A DNA stretch of 64,000 nt, taken from Bacteroidota bacterium. GTDB taxonomy: Bacteria; Bacteroidota; Bacteroidia; Chitinophagales; Chitinophagaceae. The notes beneath the pieces were generated by a model that made no database searches, was not told the origin of the DNA, and saw only the letters and a program-made list of their open reading frames with translations. The position numbers and the translations under genes were made by a program. Shown one piece after another: positions 54,079 through 62,785 of this stretch (positions are counted from its first letter, which is position 1; every line of letters begins with the position of its first letter). Where the stretch lies: the NCBI GenBank assembly GCA_018267615.1, contig JAFDYD010000018.1:1-64000 (forward strand). Reading direction: 5' to 3'.

Positions 54079-54636
54079 ATGGTAGATACGGCTATAGATA
54101 CAGAACGGGACCATGTATTCGGATGCAGGTTTGCACCGGTTGAATTGGTTTTATATGGAGATTTTCGATGCACGCATTGCGGATTCGTTTTTCCCGAAAT
54201 AAAATTATTGCAGGAAACGATGGGCGATCAATTGCAGTTTGCATTCAGGCATTATGTGATACCCAACCGATATCCGCTATCGCTGGATACTGTTATTGCT
54301 TCAGAAGTTGCAGCCATGCAGGATAAATTCTGGAACATGCATGATGCACTTTTTGAAAATCAATATACCCTTACACGTTCCGGTATAATTCGTTTGGGCG
54401 AATCCATCGATATCGATATGTCATTATTTGAAAATGCCTACGCATATAGAAAACTTGCACAAAAAGTATTGCGTGATTTTGAGATTCGTGTAAGAAGCGG
54501 AGTGAACAGTACGCCCACTTTTTTTATTAATGGTTTGCGCTATAATGGTGCTGCTGATTTTGAAGGATTATATAAAGCTTGCCGCTACGTATTGTTGCTC
54601 CAGGAAGCAGAACTAGAACAACCGGTGCGAAACTAA
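54079..54636 (+). CDS. DsbA-family thioredoxin-like oxidoreductase
   Basis: A 185-residue protein with a thioredoxin fold and helical insert: VELVLYGDFRC31THC34 redox motif, FRHYVIPNRYPLS (about 77-89), and the cis-Pro loop in VNSTPTFFING (about 158-168). It lacks a signal peptide, so it is probably cytoplasmic, like the DsbA/FrnE-type proteins found beside stress genes (often fused to or near NhaA). Likely a disulphide oxidoreductase or isomerase. The next gene starts 26 bases on. Confidence 0.9.
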   Translation: MVDTAIDTERDHVFGCRFAPVELVLYGDFRCTHCGFVFPEIKLLQETMGDQLQFAFRHYVIPNRYPLSLDTVIASEVAAMQDKFWNMHDALFENQYTLTRSGIIRLGESIDIDMSLFENAYAYRKLAQKVLRDFEIRVRSGVNSTPTFFINGLRYNGAADFEGLYKACRYVLLLQEAELEQPVRN

Positions 54637-54662
54637 AATCATACTTCACATAAAACATCATC

Positions 54663-54998
54663 ATGTATCACAATAATTATTTTACGGCTGTTGACGCAAT
54701 TATCGACCTGCAGTCGCGCGGTTATGTTTACGATTTCAGCGAGTCGCGAGAAACGCTTCTTTGTGCGCAACAAAAAATTTTCCTGAAACGTCATGAATTT
54801 GTGGTAACGGAAACCTATCATTTTTACGGCGAAGAACCGTCTACGCATTACATTATTTCTGCAATCGAAGCAACGAATTATTTTTTGAAAGGAATTTTAT
54901 TAACAAAACAGGAAAATATTCAACCCAGGCTTCCATTCCCTATAGAGCACAAAGCGCAAAAGCAAATTTTAGAAGATATGCAGCTGATGTTTGCATAG
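54663..54998 (+). CDS. Small conserved-looking protein of unknown function
   Basis: A 111-residue soluble protein. The layout (a helix with DLQSRGYVYDF, a Cys-containing strand, then EFVVTETYHFYGE and a strand TTHYIISAI-like with LKGILL) resembles a small Bacteroidota family often labelled, probably wrongly, as phosphoribosylpyrophosphate synthetase. No active-site motif is visible. It follows the DsbA-like gene by 26 bases and is likely co-transcribed. Function unknown. Confidence 0.75.
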   Translation: MYHNNYFTAVDAIIDLQSRGYVYDFSESRETLLCAQQKIFLKRHEFVVTETYHFYGEEPSTHYIISAIEATNYFLKGILLTKQENIQPRLPFPIEHKAQKQILEDMQLMFA

Positions 54999-55278
54999 CG
55001 TTACATGCATTATCTCCGGCCCGGCTTCTCCGATAAAATATATACCTGCTTTGCTTATCATCGATGCAAATGAAGCACGATGATTATTGTTTGTTTAATC
55101 AATACGCTACAAAAAAATCGAATTGTTAAACATGCCATTCCTTGATTTCCCTCCATTTTTCAAATTCACTCCTTAAAAAAAACAATTCGCGAATTGATTC
55201 AAACAGTTGGTCGTATCAGCGATTTCTAAAACGTTTTTCAATTGTCTATAGTAATAATTCAAATTAAAACTTCTAATT

Positions 55279-56232
55279 ATGAAAAGGTATTTCTATTATT
55301 TTAAATTGATTTATTTACCTGTCTTAATTTCATTATTCATTTTCTCATGTAAAAAGAATGATCCAAGGCCTGGTAAGCCCAAAACGATTTATGAAACCAT
55401 TGCAAGTGATGGAAATTATTCTTTTCTGGCAGTGGCTGTAACCAAAGCAGGTCTGGCAGATGCGTTGAATGCAGACACAAAATCCGGTCTTACATTGTTT
55501 GCGCCAACGAACGATGCATTCAAACTGGCGGGTTATACAAGTATCAATGATCTTTCAAAAATTCCAACCGACGTTTTAAAATCCATCCTATTGTACCATG
55601 TATTGGGAACCGAAATAAAATCGGGAGATATTCCACAGGCGTCAAATACACCAGTTAACACATTAAATGGATCGCCGGTTTATGTTACCCGAACAACAGA
55701 AAATAAGGTTTTTGTAAATGGAGTAAAAGTAATTAAGGCGAATATCGGATGCACCAATGGAATCATACATGCGATCAATCGTGTATTGTTCCCTGCAACC
55801 GGAAATATCGTTCAAACAGCACAGGGCAATAAAAATCTCAGCCTGTTGGTTGCTGCTGTGTTGCGCGCGAGCCAGGGAACGACCAATGTTGCGCAGGTGT
55901 TATCCGGTGCCGGTCCATTTACAGTATTTGCACCAACCAACGATGCATTTAAAAAAGCTGGATTACCTGACGAAACAACAATCAATAATACGGATCCCAA
56001 TACACTCGCAGGTATTTTAACTTATCATGTAATAGCAGGGAGAATATTTTCAAGCGACCTGGCAGATGGCATCAAGCCCGCTACGGTGCAGGGTGAAACA
56101 GTAACGATCACACTCAGCGGCGGAGCTAAAGTAAAAGGAAATGCGAATACATCTGCATCGAATATCATAGCAACGGATATCGTTGCGGACAATGGCGTTG
56201 TGCATGTAATCGACCAGGTGCTTCTTCCATAA
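55279..56232 (+). CDS. FAS1 (fasciclin) domain lipoprotein, two domains
   Basis: A 317-residue surface lipoprotein: signal with lipobox ending FIFSC (Cys about 24), then two FAS1 domains (about 35-170 and 180-316). Each has the H1 block (TLFAPTNDAFKLAG; TVFAPTNDAFKKAG) and the YHVL / H2 block with NGIIHAINRVLFP and NGVVHVIDQVLLP. FAS1 domains mediate adhesion or matrix contact. It has a tandem paralogue 81 bases downstream. Confidence 0.93.
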   Translation: MKRYFYYFKLIYLPVLISLFIFSCKKNDPRPGKPKTIYETIASDGNYSFLAVAVTKAGLADALNADTKSGLTLFAPTNDAFKLAGYTSINDLSKIPTDVLKSILLYHVLGTEIKSGDIPQASNTPVNTLNGSPVYVTRTTENKVFVNGVKVIKANIGCTNGIIHAINRVLFPATGNIVQTAQGNKNLSLLVAAVLRASQGTTNVAQVLSGAGPFTVFAPTNDAFKKAGLPDETTINNTDPNTLAGILTYHVIAGRIFSSDLADGIKPATVQGETVTITLSGGAKVKGNANTSASNIIATDIVADNGVVHVIDQVLLP

Positions 56233-56313
56233 TAAGCAATTCAAACTGAAAAAAACACATCTGAATTTGTATCGATTTTGTAAAATTTAATTCACCACAA
56301 AAATTTTCGTTCA

Positions 56314-57264
56314 ATGAAAAAACCATTTGCAAATTTTACTGGTAAGGCCTGGCTGACGGCCGTGGCAATTATTCTGTTCATTGCTGCTTGTAAAAAAAGT
56401 AATGACAATAATTCTTCGCAAAGTTCCACCATCGCTGACATCGTATCAACCAATAGCAGTTTTTCTACATTGAATGCTGCGGTGATCAAAGCGGGTCTTG
56501 GTACTACATTAAGTGGAAGCGGACCGTTCACAGTGTTCGCGCCGGACAATGATGCATTCAACGCATCGGGAATCAGCACCACCATTATCGGCACACTGCC
56601 AGACACAGTCATCAAAAAGATTCTCCTTTACCATACACTTACGGCAAAAGTGCCAGCAGCCAGTGTACCTGCCCGTCCCAATGCCGGCGTTGCCACAGCC
56701 GCTGGAGATTCCATCTATGTAACCAACAATAGCAGCGGTGTGTTTGTGAACGGCATAAAAGTAAAGCAGGCGGATGTGAATGCATCTAACGGTATTGTAC
56801 ATGTGCTGAACGCGGTGTTGATTCCGCCGGTCGGGAATATTGTCCAAACAGCGCAGGCCGATACAACCTTTTCTTATCTGGTAGCGGCGGTGGTAAGGGC
56901 GAGTGCAGGAGCCACAGATGTTGCAAGTGTACTTTCCGGGAAAGGACCATTCACCGTTTTCGCTCCCACCAACAATGCTTTCCGGGCCGCGGGTTTTGCA
57001 ACAATAAACGCCATCAACAATGCAGATCCCGATGTCCTTGCATCAATTCTCGTTTACCATGTGATTGCCGGCCGGATATTTTCATCTGATTTATCCGAAG
57101 GCGCACAGCCTACTACGCTAAGTGGAGGAAAGGTCACCATTTCACTTGCGGGAGGCCCCAGTGTGAAGGGAAATAATAATACACAACCTTCAAAAATCGC
57201 TCCGGCGAACATTGTTGCCACAAATGGTGTAATACATGTGATTGACAGTGTTCTGTTACCTTAA
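56314..57264 (+). CDS. FAS1 (fasciclin) domain lipoprotein, two domains (tandem paralogue)
   Basis: A 316-residue lipoprotein with lipobox FIAAC (Cys about 28) and two FAS1 domains (about 38-170 and 180-316): TVFAPDNDAFNASG, TVFAPTNNAFRAAG and closing NGIVHVLNAVLIP / NGVIHVIDSVLLP. It is similar in length and order to the gene 81 bases upstream, so the two arose by duplication. A strong terminator follows at 57286. Likely a cell-surface adhesion or matrix protein. Confidence 0.93.
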   Translation: MKKPFANFTGKAWLTAVAIILFIAACKKSNDNNSSQSSTIADIVSTNSSFSTLNAAVIKAGLGTTLSGSGPFTVFAPDNDAFNASGISTTIIGTLPDTVIKKILLYHTLTAKVPAASVPARPNAGVATAAGDSIYVTNNSSGVFVNGIKVKQADVNASNGIVHVLNAVLIPPVGNIVQTAQADTTFSYLVAAVVRASAGATDVASVLSGKGPFTVFAPTNNAFRAAGFATINAINNADPDVLASILVYHVIAGRIFSSDLSEGAQPTTLSGGKVTISLAGGPSVKGNNNTQPSKIAPANIVATNGVIHVIDSVLLP

Positions 57265-57285
57265 GTATCGTGCGAATAAAATCCA

Positions 57286-57322
57286 CCTCAGCTCTTTCCA
57301 TAAAAAGAGCTGAGGATTTTTA
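57286..57322 (+). terminator. Strong terminator abutting the next start codon
   Basis: CCTCAGCTCTT (57286-57296) and AAGAGCTGAGG (57305-57315) form a perfect 11-pair stem with an 8-base loop, followed by ATTTTTAT. The ATG of the LytS-like kinase begins at 57328, only 12 bases past the stem, so the hairpin occupies its ribosome-binding region. Confidence 0.85.
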
Positions 57323-57327
57323 TAAAT

Positions 57328-58356
57328 ATGACAATGTTCGCTAACCGAAACCGTTTCATTTTTATTCTGATACTATCGGTGTACTCTTATCTCAATACAC
57401 TATTTTCCGAAGTGTATGCTTACTATGGTATTTCAGCAAATTGGTACATCGTTCTTTTATTTTTTGTCGTCGTAACACTTGTCATTTGGGAAGGCAATAA
57501 AATTATAGGCGACTATTTAAGTGGTGCTTTCCGGGAAATTAAATTCAATTATTTTATCGTCTTTTTTGCAATCGGTGTTTTTTATTCTGCTCTTGTTTCA
57601 GCAGGCATCACTTACCTCTTTGGTTTATTTTTCATCCGTCTACCAACGAAACAATTAAATATATCTCTCAAGCTGGCCGTAACGTACGGAACCAGGATAA
57701 ATCTTTTTTTACATGTACTTAATGGCATTCTATATTACGCCAATCAATTTCGAATGAAAGAAATGGAAACAGCAGAATTAAAGAGGATGAACGCGCAGGC
57801 GCAGTTGCAAAATATCAAAAGCCAGGTAAACCCACATTTCCTTTTTAATAATTTGAATGTTCTTTCTGCGCTGGTAATGAAAGAACACCCGGATGCAAAT
57901 CGTTTTATTGAGGAATTTTCCAAAGTATATCGCCATGTTTTGTCAAGCCAGCAGCACGAGCTGATTCCGCTTAAAAGTGAAATTGAATTTCTTGAGCCCT
58001 ATATTTTTTTACTCAAAAAAAGATTTCCAGAAAGTATATACGTCAACAATAAAATTTCGCCGGAATATCTCGATCATATGATCATTCCGGTTGCAGTGCA
58101 AATGCTCATAGAAAATGCAACAAAGCATAATGTTGCATCAAAATCAAAACCGTTGTATATAGATCTCTTTGTGGATCCTGAATTCAGGCTTGCCGTTATG
58201 AATAATTTGCAACCGAGATCGGTTGCCAGCGAGTCGGGTCATATTGGCCTCAACAACATATCAAAACGATACCAGCTTATTACCGGCAAAGAAATTGAAA
58301 TCAGGAAATCAGAAAAAACATTTATTGTGTATCTACCTTTAATACAGTCGAAATGA
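57328..58356 (+). CDS. LytS-type sensor histidine kinase (His_kinase family)
   Basis: A 342-residue membrane kinase with four transmembrane helices (about 8-28, 37-58, 72-95, 112-135), then the His_kinase domain with QVNPH170FLFNNLN and a HATPase-like region (VAVQMLIENATKHN, about 252-265; GHIGLNNISKRY). It overlaps the LytTR regulator gene by four bases (ATGA), so they form a coupled pair. A second possible ATG is two codons in. The terminator just upstream implies attenuation, read-through or a very short leader. Confidence 0.92.
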   Translation: MTMFANRNRFIFILILSVYSYLNTLFSEVYAYYGISANWYIVLLFFVVVTLVIWEGNKIIGDYLSGAFREIKFNYFIVFFAIGVFYSALVSAGITYLFGLFFIRLPTKQLNISLKLAVTYGTRINLFLHVLNGILYYANQFRMKEMETAELKRMNAQAQLQNIKSQVNPHFLFNNLNVLSALVMKEHPDANRFIEEFSKVYRHVLSSQQHELIPLKSEIEFLEPYIFLLKKRFPESIYVNNKISPEYLDHMIIPVAVQMLIENATKHNVASKSKPLYIDLFVDPEFRLAVMNNLQPRSVASESGHIGLNNISKRYQLITGKEIEIRKSEKTFIVYLPLIQSK

Positions 58357-59117
58357 TGAAAACGGTCATACTTGAAGATGAATCACTGGCAGTAGAACGG
58401 CTTCAACTAATGATGCATCATCTGGAAAATCCCGTTGAGATATTGAGATCATTTGAAACTGTGGAAGAAGCAGCAGCATGGTTCAGCTCAAACCCAACAC
58501 TTGATTTTATTATTTCCGACATACAACTGGCCGACGGACTGGCATTTGACCTATTTAAAAAAGTGGATATTACAGTTCCTGTTATTTTTACAACAGCCTA
58601 TGACCAATATGCAATTGAGGCATTCAAATTCTACAGCATCGATTATTTGCTGAAACCTGTTTCAGCCACAGAATTGAATAAGGCGATCTTCAAAATGAAA
58701 ACATTCAGGCAGGCATTGCCTCCGGTTAATACAGACTATGAATATTTATCCAAACTCTTTACTAACAAATCGAAATATAAATCCAGGTTTACAGGAAAAA
58801 TCGGAAACAAATTGTTTTTTATCGATTTAAAAGAAATAGCATTTTTTTATGCCGACAACAAACTCGTTTTTTTGATAACATTCCAAAATGTGCGTTACCT
58901 GGTCGACTACACAATGGACGATTTGGAAAAAATACTTGACCCGGAAAGTTTTTTCCGGATTAACCGGGGAACAATCATTCATTTTTCCGCTATCAGCCAG
59001 GTAAAGCCATATATTAATAACAGGCTAAAAATAATTTTCAAGCATGATTATGATAATTTTGAAGCAATCGTGAGCAGGGATCGGGTTTCTTCATTCAGAA
59101 AATGGGCGGATTCTTAA
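58353..59117 (+). CDS. LytTR-type response regulator
   Basis: A 254-residue regulator: receiver (about 1-120) with E8/D9/E10 pocket, D56 (FIISDIQL) and K in LLKPVS; LytTR DNA-binding domain (about 150-250) with GNKLFFIDLKEIAFFYADNKLVFL and FFRINRGTIIHFSAI. The pair with the LytS-like kinase is translationally coupled. It shows what the truncated LytTR remnant at 9042-9329 probably once looked like. Confidence 0.93.
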   Translation: MMKTVILEDESLAVERLQLMMHHLENPVEILRSFETVEEAAAWFSSNPTLDFIISDIQLADGLAFDLFKKVDITVPVIFTTAYDQYAIEAFKFYSIDYLLKPVSATELNKAIFKMKTFRQALPPVNTDYEYLSKLFTNKSKYKSRFTGKIGNKLFFIDLKEIAFFYADNKLVFLITFQNVRYLVDYTMDDLEKILDPESFFRINRGTIIHFSAISQVKPYINNRLKIIFKHDYDNFEAIVSRDRVSSFRKWADS

Positions 59118-59130
59118 CAGGTAGTTATTT

Positions 59131-59844
59131 ATGAAGCAGTATCTTTTATTAACTATTCTTATCATCAGTACAAACAAAATATTGTTATCCCAAAAAAAAT
59201 CGACTGATGATGTTGTGTATTTAAAAAATCAGTGGGTGTTACGCGGTCAGATTATATCGGATGATTCAATCAAAATATCAATCCGAACATTTGACGGAAA
59301 CATATTCGTATTTCGCAGGAGTGAGATCGAAAACATCGCCAAAGAAAAAAAATGGTCGGGTTACCATTACCGGGAAAAAGGTTTTGTGCATTACACTGAA
59401 CTGGGTCCGCTGGTTGCCGGTAAAACCTCTATTGAAGGCGTTACGACAGCAGCATTTTCATTTCAAACTGTCAACGGGTATAAATTTTCCCGTTATGCAC
59501 AGGCAGCTTTGGGAGTTGGTGCTGATTTATATGCAACGCAAACCATTCTGCCGGTTTTCGGAAGTTTGAGAGGTGATATTATAAGATCCGACGGCGTTAT
59601 TCCATTTTATTTTTTGGATGCAGGCTATGGAATCAATATCACGCAAAACTCCGCTATCACCAGCGATTTCAAAGGAGGATTGTTGTATGCCGCGGGGGTT
59701 GGACTGAAAATACCTTTTAATCGCACCGCAGGTTTCTTACTTAGTTTGGGTTATCGATATCAAAACTCGTCCTACAATAATGATGGAATAAAAACCGATA
59801 TTATTTATAAAAGACTTGCGATCCGGGCCGGGTTTTTTCTTTGA
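59131..59844 (+). CDS. Probable outer-membrane beta-barrel protein of unknown function
   Basis: A 237-residue exported protein: signal peptide (about 1-20), a small N-terminal domain with the VVYLKNQWVLRGQI pattern often seen at the start of Bacteroidota surface proteins, then alternating amphipathic strands (about 85-237) ending RLAIRAGFFL with a C-terminal Phe-Leu typical of barrel strands. No catalytic motif. It starts 14 bases after the LytTR gene and is likely co-transcribed with the LytS/LytTR pair, perhaps as target or sensor. Confidence 0.75.
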   Translation: MKQYLLLTILIISTNKILLSQKKSTDDVVYLKNQWVLRGQIISDDSIKISIRTFDGNIFVFRRSEIENIAKEKKWSGYHYREKGFVHYTELGPLVAGKTSIEGVTTAAFSFQTVNGYKFSRYAQAALGVGADLYATQTILPVFGSLRGDIIRSDGVIPFYFLDAGYGINITQNSAITSDFKGGLLYAAGVGLKIPFNRTAGFLLSLGYRYQNSSYNNDGIKTDIIYKRLAIRAGFFL

Positions 59845-60009
59845 TATCTCAGTCTTGTTAGACTTTGATTTTTTGAAAAGTATTTGAAGTGAAAAATAAT
59901 TGTAGTTGTTATTTATATATTGGATGATTGAAAATTGATCAGTTCAAAGCAGGCGTTGATTCTTTGACGATTTACATAAACAAGCCGGTAATGATATTAT
60001 TTAATAATG

Positions 60010-61401
60010 CTATTGAAGAATTCCAACTGTGCAATAAATTGCATATTTCACTTTGTAATATTTCAGCATAAGATCAATTTGTTTATCTAACAATTCAATC
60101 AGTTTACTTTCGCGGCTGTTTACCAAAAAAAGTGAGCTTTCTCCCTGTTCGAATTTCAGCTCTTCGTTTCGCAATAGAACCTGGTAATTATTATACATGC
60201 TTTGGGTGATTTCCAATTGCTGTGTCGTAGCATGATACTCATTTAGGTAAGACTTTATTTTATTTACTATTTGCAGCCGTTTGTATTGCAACTCGAGGTT
60301 TGTTTCTTTAATTTTTAACTGCGTTTTTTTATAATCCCCGCGTGCTTCCCGCAAAAACAAAGGGATTTTAAATTCGACGCCCCATTTATTGTTATTTTCA
60401 AACTGATAAGCGTTTATATTTTTCAGGACGTCATAACCTTTATTTAACAGGTTTGCCTTTACGGAAATGTAAGGCAATATATTTTGTAATTTCAACTTCC
60501 GATCTACTTCGAGGCTGCTTAATTTATAATCATAGATTTTTATGATAGGATTTTGCAAAGCCAATTCCACCATCAATGAATCATTTTCATGCATTCCGGT
60601 TGAAATCTGTAAACTTTCGGGAACCTGGTTATCCTGCAGAAAATAATTTTTTTCATTTTCCTGCCATAAATAATTCGACAGTTCCACGCCAGCATTTTTC
60701 CATTTCAGAAAAGCTTCGGACTGCATCAGTTGATAGTTTTGAAATTGGGCATACGCTTCTGTGGTATCCATTAAAGCGCGGTCGCCATGTATGAACGCGA
60801 GGCGAAGCATATTTAATCTTTTTTTTGCGATATCAATAAAACGCGAATAGATTTCGTATCGGCGATAAGCGGCCGCCCATTGCCAGTAAGCAGAATAGGA
60901 TTCAAGAAGTAAGTTATTTAGTATGATCTGCCGTTCCTGGGCGCTTTGTTTTGTAAATATTTTAGCCTGCCGTAATGCAGCTCTCCTCTTATCCATCAGC
61001 AAACCTTTTGCAATTGGAATTTCTACACCCGCATACGATGACTGACCCTTTGTAATTTCAGGAGATAAAAAATCACCTCCATTATTTTCTACGCCGGCTT
61101 TGAGATTTCCAACTGGCATCGGAATATTAAACTCTGGATTATTGTAGTAATAATAATTTTTACGATCGAATGTTTTGCGGCCGGCTTCAAATTGTAATGA
61201 AGGATCGAAACTTCCTCTTGCAGTTAGTACGTCTGCATCGGCCCGGTCTACCAGTATATCGGCCTGTTTCGCGACTGGATGATATTTTTTGATTTGCCGG
61301 ATAAAATCATCTGCTGTAAATATTTCCGCCTTTGGTTCTTGTGCAGAGCAAAGGTTTACCACAAAGATCATCATCAGCGTTATGATCATTGTCAATTTCA
61401 T
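60010..61401 (-). CDS. TolC-family outer-membrane efflux protein
   Basis: A 463-residue exported protein: signal peptide about 1-20 (ends NLCSAQ), then two TolC-type repeats of long helices and short strands (VDRADADVLTARGSFDPSLQFEAG at about 47-70; a second repeat from about 270, KLQNILPYISVKANL). It should form the trimeric outer-membrane channel. It is the last gene of the exporter operon, 8 bases after the HlyD-like gene. Confidence 0.9.
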   Translation of the reverse strand: MKLTMIITLMMIFVVNLCSAQEPKAEIFTADDFIRQIKKYHPVAKQADILVDRADADVLTARGSFDPSLQFEAGRKTFDRKNYYYYNNPEFNIPMPVGNLKAGVENNGGDFLSPEITKGQSSYAGVEIPIAKGLLMDKRRAALRQAKIFTKQSAQERQIILNNLLLESYSAYWQWAAAYRRYEIYSRFIDIAKKRLNMLRLAFIHGDRALMDTTEAYAQFQNYQLMQSEAFLKWKNAGVELSNYLWQENEKNYFLQDNQVPESLQISTGMHENDSLMVELALQNPIIKIYDYKLSSLEVDRKLKLQNILPYISVKANLLNKGYDVLKNINAYQFENNNKWGVEFKIPLFLREARGDYKKTQLKIKETNLELQYKRLQIVNKIKSYLNEYHATTQQLEITQSMYNNYQVLLRNEELKFEQGESSLFLVNSRESKLIELLDKQIDLMLKYYKVKYAIYCTVGILQ

Positions 61402-61409
61402 CGCTTAGT

Positions 61410-62762
61410 TTATTTATTTTTCTTTTTCTCATTTTCAGCGTAAGGCTGATAATATTCAGGTGGGAATCCGTTAATATTCCTCCATAATTCATAATAAATG
61501 GCCACATCTTTTAATAAAGCGATGCCGCTGGCGCCGCCTCCCATTCTTAAATGCGCTGGCCATTTTTTATCATGCTCATCTTCTGCTACGAGCACCCTGA
61601 ATTTTCCGTTACTGCTGACGGATGTTTCTATGGAAGAAACCTTGCCTCCAAATGTACCATAGCTGCTGCCAGGCCATCCACTGAAAACAATTGCAGGGAA
61701 TCCATCAAACACAAATCTTACTTTTTGCCCGATACTGATTAACGGAACATCCATGGGATCTACAAAAAGTTCAACCGCATATTGCACTTTTGAAGGCACG
61801 ATTTCTACAATCATTTCACCTTCTTTCAAAATCTCATTGATACCGGCTTTTTTTGCCTTGATAACCTGGCCGCTCTGCGGCGCCAATACATAATATAGCT
61901 GGTTTCTTACGTCGTAGCTCGCATAGAGATTCTGTAATTTTGCAACATCCGCTTCGGTTGACGCGGCACTGGATAAAGCTGAAAACTTATCACCTTCGGC
62001 TTTAGATATTTTATCGGTGTAGTCCTGTATCACACTGTTTTTTTCTATGCCTACATTGATCAGTTCCTGCTTGCTTTGTAAATATTTATTTTCTACGGAT
62101 ATTTTTTTTGCTGCCGCATTTTGAAAATTCACACGACGTTTTTCAAAATCCACGAGCGAAATAACTCCGCTGTCAAGCATAAGCCTTCCCGCATCAATCT
62201 GTCTTTGGTAAACTTGCAGTTCGTTGTTTACGGCAATAAGGTCCACACTATCGCTTGCAACTTTCAATTGTTGTTGCAGTAGTTTGTTATCCAGTGATTG
62301 AAGTTTTAAAATTCTGGCAACTTCAAGTGCACCGGCCTGTATTTCGGTAGTGCGAACTTTGTTTTTATAGCCATCAACAGTTTGCTGTTTGGCTTGTATC
62401 TGCTGCATAGTTCTTTTCAGCAGATCAGGATCAAAATAATCTACTTTCACTTCTCCTAACTGTAAAATGGTGTCGCCTTTTTTTACATAATCTCCTTCCT
62501 TGATATACCACTTCACAATTCTTCCGGGCAACACTGTATTAATTTCTTGCGGCCGTTCTTCCTGCCGCAAAGTAGTTACGTTTCCCCTGGCGCGTATGTT
62601 TTGTGTCCATGGTAAAAAGAGAATTACAATTAATAATCCCAGCGTTCCCCATAACCAGTATTTTGTATTTGTCTGCTTGCGGATGCGGTATACTTTGCTG
62701 AAGGAAGAAAGAGTGCTTTGTAACGATTCTTCTTCAATATTTGCTTTGAGATAATTATTCAT
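61410..62762 (-). CDS. HlyD-family periplasmic adaptor (membrane fusion) protein
   Basis: A 450-residue adaptor: one N-terminal transmembrane helix (about 38-55, WLWGTLGLLIVILFLPW), lipoyl-like half (PGRIVKWYIKEGDYVKKGDTIL, about 88-109), a long helical hairpin (about 120-270), the second lipoyl half (LAPQSGQVIKAKKAGI, about 296-311) and beta-barrel domains. It bridges the ABC protein of the inner membrane to the TolC-like channel. Spacing of 8 and 23 bases to its neighbours shows one operon. Confidence 0.92.
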   Translation of the reverse strand: MNNYLKANIEEESLQSTLSSFSKVYRIRKQTNTKYWLWGTLGLLIVILFLPWTQNIRARGNVTTLRQEERPQEINTVLPGRIVKWYIKEGDYVKKGDTILQLGEVKVDYFDPDLLKRTMQQIQAKQQTVDGYKNKVRTTEIQAGALEVARILKLQSLDNKLLQQQLKVASDSVDLIAVNNELQVYQRQIDAGRLMLDSGVISLVDFEKRRVNFQNAAAKKISVENKYLQSKQELINVGIEKNSVIQDYTDKISKAEGDKFSALSSAASTEADVAKLQNLYASYDVRNQLYYVLAPQSGQVIKAKKAGINEILKEGEMIVEIVPSKVQYAVELFVDPMDVPLISIGQKVRFVFDGFPAIVFSGWPGSSYGTFGGKVSSIETSVSSNGKFRVLVAEDEHDKKWPAHLRMGGGASGIALLKDVAIYYELWRNINGFPPEYYQPYAENEKKKNK

Positions 62763-62785
62763 CTTGAAGAAATTTAAAAATATAA

